DNA of 12,088 nt from Pseudomonadota bacterium (lineage in GTDB: Bacteria > Bdellovibrionota > Bacteriovoracia > Bacteriovoracales > Bacteriovoracaceae): positions 1 to 12,088 of the forward strand of contig JAEYUK010000341.1 of NCBI GenBank assembly GCA_023432655.1, given 5' to 3'. A program made the position numbers and the translations under genes. The notes beneath the pieces are model-generated. The model was given only the letters and a program-made list of their open reading frames with translations. It was not told the DNA's origin and searched no databases. Position 1 is the stretch's first letter; each line of letters begins with the position of its first letter. Shown here one piece after another: positions 6,317 through 12,088 of this stretch.

Positions 6317-7584
6317 AAGCAGTCGTCTTTTTCGCTCTTCTTACTTTAACTTGTTCTGCTTTTGCTGCCAAAGTAGCAGTCGTAAAACTAGTTAGAGGTG
6401 AAGCCTTTGTTCAAAGTATAGGGAAAACTACTCCGCTTAAAATTGATGATTGGGTCGAGGATGGGGCGGTCGTAAAAACGCATGAAAAAAGTTTCGTGAA
6501 ACTTATTTTTGTAGATAAATCGCAAATGAATGTTGGTCCCAACTCTGAAATGAAAATTGAATCTTTTTCAGGAAAAGATTCAGGGGTGATTGATCTGGTT
6601 AAAGGGAAGATTCGCTCTCAGGTCTCAAAAGATTACTTACAAATCAGTAAGGACAAATCTAAGCTTTTCATTAAAACCAAAAACGCCGTTATGGGAGTAC
6701 GTGGAACAGATTTTATGATCTCGACCAACGGAGTAAATACCTCGACAGTTTTATTCGAGGGGGAAGTGGTCTTTAATAAGCTCGAGAATAATAGACAAAT
6801 GTCGCCGGCCGCTTTGGAAAGAGTTGTGAACAATGGTGTTCGCATGTTCCCGGGAGAGTTTTCGGTCATGGAGGCCAATCGCCCGATGCCGACAGTGCCT
6901 TCACTTCTAAACGTTCAACAACGTGAAAAATTAGAAAATAATGCTGAGTTTTCTGCAGACCGAACTCCAAGCAGCGCAAGTGTTGAGCCAGCTAAGTCTG
7001 TGGTTCCTGCCGGTCTTAATGGCCAACTGGTAAGTAACAACAGTGAAGTCTTGAAAAACGAAGTGGCCCAGGTGGCCTCAGCAAATTCTCCAGCTCCTGT
7101 ACCTAGTTCATCTAGTCCAGATGGATTTGTTAAGGGTGATATGGTGAAACCCGCAAATGGTTCTTTTGTGCATATCGAGTCAGGTGTCATCATCCCTCCT
7201 GGGCCAGGAAGCGTCCTGGACAGTAATACTAATACCTACATCCCCGGACAAGACTCAGGGAAAGTGGCAGGGGATGGTAGTTACATTCCTCCCAAAAACG
7301 TAGAAATCACAAACGATGGTAAGATTCTGGTTAAAACTCAGGATGCTACTGGTAAGCCAGTGGTGGTGGAAGCGAAACCTCGGCCTCCTGTAGTGGATAC
7401 TAAGCCAGTTGTTCCGGGAGCACTCCCTTCACCTGTTCAGGTGATTCCGGATGTTTCATTACCTGGAACGAACACCGTAGATACCCGTTTCACTCCAACA
7501 GGCGGTTTCACCGGGTCTAATGATCCGTCGCGGGTTATCTCGACAACTTCGGATGTGACAATTCGAGTAAGACGTGGACAATAA
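6313..7584 (+). CDS. Secreted FecR-domain protein with long proline-rich C-terminal tail
   Basis: A 423-residue exported protein. The signal peptide is predicted to be cleaved after CSAFA (residue 18). Residues about 24-155 form a FecR domain (PF04773 type): DDWVEDGAVVKTHEKSFVKL (45-64), FVDKSQMNVGPNSEMKI (66-82), a glycine turn, then KTKNAVMGVRGTDFMIST (121-138), where VRGTDF is the family hallmark. From about 190 onward the chain is low in complexity and rich in Pro, Ser, Val and Gly, ending in a basic VRRGQ, so it is probably extended. Iron-uptake FecR is a membrane-anchored sigma regulator; this protein has no N-terminal cytoplasmic segment, no membrane helix and no ECF sigma gene beside it. 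A structural or binding role in the periplasm or outer membrane is therefore likelier. GAGGGA lies six bases before the ATG. The TPR-barrel gene begins 45 bases after its stop, probably in the same operon. Confidence 0.86.
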   Translation: MKAVVFFALLTLTCSAFAAKVAVVKLVRGEAFVQSIGKTTPLKIDDWVEDGAVVKTHEKSFVKLIFVDKSQMNVGPNSEMKIESFSGKDSGVIDLVKGKIRSQVSKDYLQISKDKSKLFIKTKNAVMGVRGTDFMISTNGVNTSTVLFEGEVVFNKLENNRQMSPAALERVVNNGVRMFPGEFSVMEANRPMPTVPSLLNVQQREKLENNAEFSADRTPSSASVEPAKSVVPAGLNGQLVSNNSEVLKNEVAQVASANSPAPVPSSSSPDGFVKGDMVKPANGSFVHIESGVIIPPGPGSVLDSNTNTYIPGQDSGKVAGDGSYIPPKNVEITNDGKILVKTQDATGKPVVVEAKPRPPVVDTKPVVPGALPSPVQVIPDVSLPGTNTVDTRFTPTGGFTGSNDPSRVISTTSDVTIRVRRGQ

Positions 7585-7629
7585 ATAACTAAGATTAAGA
7601 CATAGATATAATTTTTTCTGAGGATTTTG

Positions 7630-9249
7630 ATGAGAGCAATTGCATGGATGCTTCTCTTGTGTCTAACGAGTATGAGTTGGGCCCAAGACTCTTTAAATGT
7701 GTCTGATATTTCAGATAATAAACTTTTTAAAAAAGCGTTCGAACTTTACTCTCAAGGTAAATATCAAACAACGGTTGAAGAGTTAAAGACGATAGAAGCT
7801 CAACTGAGTCAGAGTAATAATACCAGCACTGAAACTTTAGGTCTGATCCAATATTGGAAAGGTATTTGTTACAACCGTCTTCAAGATTTTCCAGAAGCTA
7901 TCTTAAGTTTTGATAAATCTCTCGGTTATAATTATTCTCCCGTGGATCTTAACTACGAATATGGCCAGGCCCTTTTTGCGGCCGAAAAACTCAAGGAAGC
8001 AAGGATCCAGTTTCGTGAGTCTGTGAAGAAAAAATTTAAAAGAGGGGTGTCTCTCTATTACATTGGTTACATCTCTAAGGAGCTAGGGGAGAGGAAAAAA
8101 GCTTTCACTTTCCTAAAGGCCATCAATAAGTTAAGTGAAGAAGAAGCCGCTGAAGTTCGTCAGGCCGCAGAAATGCAAATCGGGGACATCTATCTTGATC
8201 AGGTGGAGAAGAGGGCCGATGCTTTCAAAGCTGTGGAAACTTACGTCATCCCTCAGTATGAAAAAGCTCATGAACTAGACCCTCAATCGGCCCTGGCCCC
8301 TCAAATTCGGGAGAAGATAGTATCTTTACAACGTAAATACGACCTTATTCTCTTTCAGCTCAGAAATGGAAGACCCACACTGAATCCTCCGTATTTTCTG
8401 CGCATTTCTCAGGAGTTCGGGCAGGATACCAACGTTACATTCTCGCCTGCGGAAACGACTATTTCAAAATCCAAGCAAGCCTCACTTTATTCTAAGACTG
8501 ATGTTATTGGGCGTTACACTTTCTATATCCGTGATTACATCAGTATTGCTCCTGAGCTTCGAATCAATAACACCTATTACTTCAATCGGGTTCCGGAAAT
8601 TCACCGAAATGATAACTACATGATCATGCCAGGTGTTCGCACGGCCTACGAGCATACGTTATGGAAAAAACCGGCGGCCTTCTTGTTGGATTATGACTAC
8701 AGCGAAGCCCAGAGAGATGTGGATGGCAAAGAGAAATTAGAATTCAGCTCACGCGCCCACAGCTTCATGCTTGGGGAGAGATTTAATTATTTTGATTTTG
8801 GTGAAACTTTTTTAAGGTTACGTCATAGGATTCTTGAAAGTTATATATCAACATCTAATTCAACAACAACCAGTCTTGTTTTTGAACAAGTCAAGAGCTT
8901 GAGTACCAGCACTCTTCTCTTCTATGGAAGTTATGACCGTATGCGAGTCGATGACAAAGCTTTCGATACTGATTCATTTACGCTTAGAGCAGATTTAATC
9001 ATGTCTCGGGTAGGTGATTGGTTCACTCCTAGTTTTGGATTAAGTCTAACCAGCACTGATCCTATTAATGACCGCGATGCTCGTGGAAGAGAACTTCTCA
9101 TTAATCCGAGTGCCAGACTTTCAAAAACCTTTAAAAAGAATTGGCGTGCTAATTTGAAGTATGACTATCATAAAAACGATTCGAAGGATGAAGAGAATTT
9201 CGCATATACGAAATCCATTTATGCTTTTGAATTGGAATATATTTTCTAA
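7630..9249 (+). CDS. TPR-plus-beta-barrel outer-membrane protein
   Basis: A 539-residue precursor with a signal peptide cleaved after SMSWA (residue 18). Residues about 30-240 are helical tetratricopeptide repeats; typical pieces are KAFELYSQGKYQTTVEEL, YWKGICYNRLQDFPEAILSF and YGQALFAAEKLKEARIQFRE. From about 255 to the end the chain alternates hydrophobic and polar residues and is rich in Tyr and Phe, as in an outer-membrane barrel, and it ends in aromatic YIF, the usual barrel C-terminus. The barrel begins with RISQEFGQDTNVTFSP (258-273), a form common at the start of such barrels. The order periplasmic TPR then barrel, and the length, recall Slam (DUF560) lipoprotein translocators, but I cannot confirm the family. 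The ATG at 7630 has TGAGGA five bases upstream; the adjacent TTG at 7627 is not favoured. Its stop shares CTAA (9246-9249) with the convergent kinase gene. Confidence 0.87.
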   Translation: MRAIAWMLLLCLTSMSWAQDSLNVSDISDNKLFKKAFELYSQGKYQTTVEELKTIEAQLSQSNNTSTETLGLIQYWKGICYNRLQDFPEAILSFDKSLGYNYSPVDLNYEYGQALFAAEKLKEARIQFRESVKKKFKRGVSLYYIGYISKELGERKKAFTFLKAINKLSEEEAAEVRQAAEMQIGDIYLDQVEKRADAFKAVETYVIPQYEKAHELDPQSALAPQIREKIVSLQRKYDLILFQLRNGRPTLNPPYFLRISQEFGQDTNVTFSPAETTISKSKQASLYSKTDVIGRYTFYIRDYISIAPELRINNTYYFNRVPEIHRNDNYMIMPGVRTAYEHTLWKKPAAFLLDYDYSEAQRDVDGKEKLEFSSRAHSFMLGERFNYFDFGETFLRLRHRILESYISTSNSTTTSLVFEQVKSLSTSTLLFYGSYDRMRVDDKAFDTDSFTLRADLIMSRVGDWFTPSFGLSLTSTDPINDRDARGRELLINPSARLSKTFKKNWRANLKYDYHKNDSKDEENFAYTKSIYAFELEYIF

Positions 9250-10871
9250 ATAGGTAGTTCAATGACAAATCTGGTTCCGAGACCGGGACCTTCGCTTTCG
9301 GCCCAGATTTTGCCTTTGTGTTTTGTGACAATGTTTTTCACAATGGCGAGTCCGAGTCCTGTGCCTCGGGAGCTTTCACGAGAAAAATCCACCCGGTAGA
9401 AACGTTCAAAGATTCGCGGTAAATGCTCGGCCGGAATTCCCGGGCCGTTATCCTGTATGACAATATAGGCCTTATTATTGCTCTCATAGCTTGAGATGGT
9501 GACCTTTACTTTTTCTTGGGCATATTTGCAGGCATTATCAGTTAAATTTAAAATCACCTGTTCGAGAAGGCGTGGATCACCTTTTAAAAGATCTTTTTCG
9601 ATACGTGTTTCGATAACAATATCTTTATCAGGATAGTTGGCATTTATACTGGTGATTCCTTCCAGCATCTGTTCCAGGGAGAATTCTTCAATACGCTGAA
9701 GGTTTTTTGATTCAATCACAGAGAGATTCAATAAATCATTAAAGAGAGAAATCATCCTTTCGGTGTTGAAGACAATCTTGTCCAAAAAAGGATGTAGGCT
9801 TTCATCTATTTTGGTTGCTTGTGATTGGAGAATTTGAGTGAACCCTTTAATAGAGGTTAGAGGTGTTCTGATCTCGTGGGAGACGTTGGCAACAAAGTCT
9901 ACCCGCATTTGTTCTGTGAGTTTGAATTCTGTAACATCGTAAAAGACGCCTAAAGCACCTGTAATAGTCTCATGACCAGCTTTAAGAGGAGTGATGGTGA
10001 GGTCGTAGTATTTATCAGTCTTGTTACTTCCCGGGATGGTCATTCTTTTTAAAGAATAGGGTTGGGCAGTCCTCAAAACGGAGCGGAACCCCTCGAGCAG
10101 TAATTCGTCAGAAAAGATATGCCAGATTTTAAGATCAATCTCTTTTCCTGTTTCCCGGTGAATGAAGTTTTTCTGAAATTTACTGTTATAAAAGAGAACC
10201 GTTTCGTATTTATCAATAGCAATAATGTCATCATTAATGGCCTCTAAAATAGCGGTGCTCTTCTCGTTCTCAGACTTCACTTCTTGAACATGACTCTGAA
10301 GTCTTTGATCGGCCTTGTTGAGGGCCTCTTCAATTCTTCGCCATTCATCCCGCTCATAGAGGAGGGCAAGGCTTTTATTAAAAGGAATGTCGTCTTTGAA
10401 TTTTTCTACTTTGGAGAGAATGACCCCTAAAGGTCGGGTGGACCTGAAAAATAAGAAAATAAAAATAATATAACTACCGAAGGCAAACGGCACAATTCGT
10501 AAAAAGAGAACTCGGTCGAAGCGGTCCATGTTGTCGCGTAAGGATGAAACCGGGATGACTTTTCTAATCATCAAATCATCGCCAAGTCTCATACTGGCGA
10601 AGACGGCCTGGGTATTAAAGGTTGGGCTCTTTCTTAGGCTAGAGGCGAATTTTGATTCGAAGGATTCTTCAACTTCTAATAAATCAAAAAGCCTCTCCCC
10701 AACCAATTTGTTATCAAGACTGTCACAGATGATAGTCCCATTACGACGGACAAGAGTGTAATGGACATCTTTTAGAGGTGGCAAGGATTCGCACCACTGT
10801 TGCCAATCAATGTTGGTCCTTACGAGTGTGTGTTTAATCAGACGCAAATCTTCTTCAATTTGCAGGGTCAT
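9246..10871 (-). CDS. PhoR-like membrane sensor histidine kinase, N-terminus not resolved
   Basis: The 541 residues from the first ATG contain an extracytoplasmic sensor part (1-117), a membrane segment (about 119-143), a short HAMP-like linker, a PAS domain (about 203-318), then HisKA and HATPase_c. H332 in VSHEIRTPL is the phosphorylated His. N442/N446 form the N box, DNGPGIP (474-480) the D/G1 box, FERFYRV the F box and RGTGLGLA (502-509) the G2 box, so the kinase core is complete. It should autophosphorylate and pass phosphate to the regulator encoded just upstream. The architecture is PhoR-like, but no phosphate-uptake genes are in view, so the signal is unknown. The frame stays open 49 codons upstream of this ATG and encodes an evident first membrane helix, so the true start is probably upstream and non-canonical. 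The gene ends tail to tail with the barrel gene, sharing four bases. Confidence 0.92.
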   Translation of the reverse strand: MTLQIEEDLRLIKHTLVRTNIDWQQWCESLPPLKDVHYTLVRRNGTIICDSLDNKLVGERLFDLLEVEESFESKFASSLRKSPTFNTQAVFASMRLGDDLMIRKVIPVSSLRDNMDRFDRVLFLRIVPFAFGSYIIFIFLFFRSTRPLGVILSKVEKFKDDIPFNKSLALLYERDEWRRIEEALNKADQRLQSHVQEVKSENEKSTAILEAINDDIIAIDKYETVLFYNSKFQKNFIHRETGKEIDLKIWHIFSDELLLEGFRSVLRTAQPYSLKRMTIPGSNKTDKYYDLTITPLKAGHETITGALGVFYDVTEFKLTEQMRVDFVANVSHEIRTPLTSIKGFTQILQSQATKIDESLHPFLDKIVFNTERMISLFNDLLNLSVIESKNLQRIEEFSLEQMLEGITSINANYPDKDIVIETRIEKDLLKGDPRLLEQVILNLTDNACKYAQEKVKVTISSYESNNKAYIVIQDNGPGIPAEHLPRIFERFYRVDFSRESSRGTGLGLAIVKNIVTKHKGKIWAESEGPGLGTRFVIELPI

Positions 10872-11018
10872 TTGAGAAACAAGGCCAGAGCGATAGGAAG
10901 ACCTATAGAGAAAGAGGATAAGAAAGAGAGTAGGAAGAAAGACGACTAATGTAAGCCTGGCGATTCGGTAAAAGAAAAACCAGGGGTAGGCCGACTTAGA
11001 TGGTGTCTTTGAATCTAT
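10872..11018 (-). other. In-frame kinase extension encoding a first membrane helix, without an ATG, GTG or TTG
   Basis: Reading the kinase frame upstream gives 49 sense codons before an in-frame TAG at 11024-11022 (one GTT codon lies between). The product includes YPWFFFYR, then IARLTLVVFLPTLFLILFLY, then RSSYRSGLVSQ before the first Met: aromatic and basic residues, a helix of about 20 hydrophobic residues, and a link to the sensor part. None of the codons is ATG, GTG or TTG. Candidate non-canonical starts are ATA at 11018, with AGAGGA seven bases upstream, and ATC at 10964, without a ribosome binding site. The AGAGGA also codes the conserved RGIGYRF of the regulator, so it may be coincidental. 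A sequencing error remains possible. Confidence 0.62.
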
Positions 11019-11691
11019 AACCTATTCCTCTGATAGTTTCGATCATGTTGGCGGCCGATCCGATCTTCTTACGAAGACCTGCTATGTGCGTATCAATGGT
11101 TCTGCCTGTCACGAAGATATTTTCACCTTGAATGTTATTGATAAACTGCTCTCTGGTAAAAACATGTCCTGGTTTCTGGACCAGAATTGATAGGATCTTA
11201 AACTCTGTTGAAGTCAGACTGACTTCCTCTTTTTTTACAAAGACCCGGCACTTACTTAATTCAATTCTAAGAAGTCCAAAATCGAGAACATCATCATCTT
11301 TTGTATCATGTTCAAGGTTTCTGAGCTGGACCCGAATTCTGGCCTGGAGAACATTCAGGTCAAAGGGTTTAGTAATGTAATCGTCGGCCCCGGCATCAAG
11401 AGCGGCTACGATATTGTCCGGTTGAGTAAGGGCAGTGATCATGATGATAGGAGTATCGGCGTAGGCCTTTTGGGCCTTCAATTTCTTGGTGAATTCTAGA
11501 CCGGACATCACTCCGGGCAGCATCCAATCAATGATAAAAAGATCAATTTTTTCAGGCCTTTCGACGATGGTTATGGCCTTGTCGACACTTTCGGCCACGA
11601 TGACATTATGGCCTTCGGTTTTTAACTGGAAACTGATGAGATCACGGATATCCTGCTCATCCTCGATAACTAAAATTGAAGCATTTTTCAT
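10996..11691 (-). CDS. OmpR/PhoB-family response regulator
   Basis: A 231-residue two-domain regulator of normal length. The receiver (1-122) has the acidic pair E10/D11, phosphoacceptor D55 in LFIIDWMLPG, T86 in IMITALT and K108 in DYITKPF. The C-terminal winged helix (about 132-229) has LTSTEFKILSILVQKPGHVF, the recognition-helix region GRTIDTHIAGLRKKIG, and the wing ending in IRGIGYRF. It binds DNA as a dimer after phosphorylation by the kinase encoded next. The closest named relatives are PhoB and PhoP, but no target gene or binding-site array is evident here, so no symbol is given. The ATG at 11691 is fixed by ILVIEDE beginning at residue 6. It is not preceded by a normal ribosome binding site and sits seven bases after a TATAAT, so its mRNA may be leaderless. 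The kinase frame overlaps its 3' end. Confidence 0.95.
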   Translation of the reverse strand: MKNASILVIEDEQDIRDLISFQLKTEGHNVIVAESVDKAITIVERPEKIDLFIIDWMLPGVMSGLEFTKKLKAQKAYADTPIIMITALTQPDNIVAALDAGADDYITKPFDLNVLQARIRVQLRNLEHDTKDDDVLDFGLLRIELSKCRVFVKKEEVSLTSTEFKILSILVQKPGHVFTREQFINNIQGENIFVTGRTIDTHIAGLRKKIGSAANMIETIRGIGYRFKDTI

Positions 11692-11697
11692 GGTCCG

Positions 11698-11706
11698 ATT
11701 ATAGCA
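11698..11706 (-). promoter_or_regulatory. Perfect extended -10 promoter directly upstream of the response regulator
   Basis: On the minus strand TGCTATAAT (11706-11698) matches the extended -10 consensus at every defined base. The hexamer is separated from the ATG by CGGACC only, so standard spacing puts +1 at the A of the ATG (11691). No good -35 exists (CTTCCT at 17 bases), which is usual for extended -10 promoters. The site lies in the 54-base gap after sodB. Confidence 0.55.
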
Positions 11707-11745
11707 TACCGAGGATGGTTAGGAAGTTAATCTTTGGTTAAGAGA

Positions 11746-12088
11746 TTAGGTCAAGTTTTTGTTAACAAAGTCCCAGTTAACGAGATTCCAGAAAGCCTTC
11801 ACAAAGTTCGCGCGGGCATTACGGTAATCGATGTAGTAGGCATGTTCCCAAACATCAATAGTCATAATAGCTTTCATATTGTGGGCCATCGGAGTGTCGG
11901 CATTAGAAGTATTGAAAATTTCAACTTCACCTTTGTCATTCTGAACTAGCCAGGTCCAACCAGAACCAAAGTTGCCAAGAGCTTTGGCCGCGAATTCTTC
12001 CTGGAACTTCTCATAGCTTCCCCATTTTTTATTGATAAGGTCAGCGGCTTTCCCAGTCGGTGCTCCACCGGCCTTAGGTGCCATACAG
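11746..12088 (-). CDS. sodB: Iron-type superoxide dismutase, C-terminal part (N-terminus beyond window)
   Basis: The frame continues past the window edge: a Cys codon (12087-12085) precedes the Met at 12084, matching the WNC(L/M)AP context of SodB, so this Met is internal. About 113 of the usual 190-200 residues are present, the alpha/beta C-terminal domain. GNFGSGWTWLV and DVWEHAYYIDYRNARANF contain the third and fourth metal ligands, the Asp and His of DVWEH. NADTPM and GSGWTWLV favour the iron form over the manganese form, which usually has GSGWAWLV and DSP. The enzyme converts superoxide to oxygen and hydrogen peroxide in the cytoplasm. A weak inverted repeat (TAATCT 11728-11733, AGATTA 11743-11748) spans its stop but has no T-run. 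The response regulator follows after 54 bases and seems to have its own promoter. Confidence 0.95.
   Translation of the reverse strand, partial: CMAPKAGGAPTGKAADLINKKWGSYEKFQEEFAAKALGNFGSGWTWLVQNDKGEVEIFNTSNADTPMAHNMKAIMTIDVWEHAYYIDYRNARANFVKAFWNLVNWDFVNKNLT

Noticed and set aside
6313..6372. FecR-domain protein as a lipoprotein, because Cys14 lies in its signal peptide
   Set aside because: The residues before the Cys (TLTC) do not form a good lipobox, and a normal signal-peptidase site, AFA-AK, follows.
11728..11748. Inverted repeat TAATCT/AGATTA across the sodB stop as a terminator
   Set aside because: Six AT-rich pairs around a nine-base loop with no following T-run on the minus strand; too weak to call.

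Overview
The window reads as chromosomal DNA of a Gram-negative, probably predatory-type bacterium of the Bdellovibrionota, with Bacteriovoracales as my best guess. The reasons are moderately low GC, a very large lipoprotein of no familiar family, secreted orphan proteins, FHA, PilZ and FecR-domain proteins, an outer-membrane barrel, and an Fe-type superoxide dismutase. A ceramidase-like gene fits as well, because Bacteriovorax stolpii is known to contain sphingolipids. This placement is inference; there is no rRNA or other marker gene here. I see no mobile element, CRISPR array, tRNA or rRNA.

Layout. Bases 1-381 (minus) hold the N-terminal part of a ceramidase/CREST-family membrane protein, cut by the window edge. 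It is divergent from a PilZ-domain protein (486-1190, plus), which is followed by a DedA-family membrane transporter (1277-1909, plus). A small FHA-domain protein (1912-2247, minus) converges on DedA, and one hairpin carries both stop codons. A small secreted cysteine-containing protein (2430-2801, plus) converges, with overlapping stops, on a minus-strand pair: a 961-residue lipoprotein (3060-5945) followed by a tightly linked S4-like RNA-binding protein (2798-3052). A 367-base divergent intergenic region (5946-6312) separates the lipoprotein from a plus-strand pair: a secreted FecR-domain protein (6313-7584) and a TPR plus outer-membrane beta-barrel protein (7630-9249). The barrel gene overlaps, tail to tail, a minus-strand two-component system: an OmpR/PhoB-type response regulator (10996-11691) and a PhoR-like sensor kinase (9246 to at least 10871). 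The last gene is the C-terminal part of sodB (11746-12088, minus), running off the window end.

How the genes may work together. Most of the products act at the envelope: lipid metabolism (ceramidase-like), membrane transport (DedA), periplasm and outer membrane (FecR, TPR-barrel, lipoprotein), and envelope sensing (kinase and regulator). FecR plus TPR-barrel, divergent from a large lipoprotein, may be an assembly or export cassette with its cargo. The TPR-then-barrel order resembles Slam-type lipoprotein translocators, but this rests on architecture only.

Most unusual points. The kinase frame continues 49 codons upstream of its first ATG and encodes an obvious first membrane segment, yet that stretch has no ATG, GTG or TTG. 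The response regulator just upstream in the operon has an extended -10 placed so that its mRNA would begin at the A of its ATG, i.e. be leaderless. The FHA domain appears to lack three canonical phosphothreonine-binding residues.
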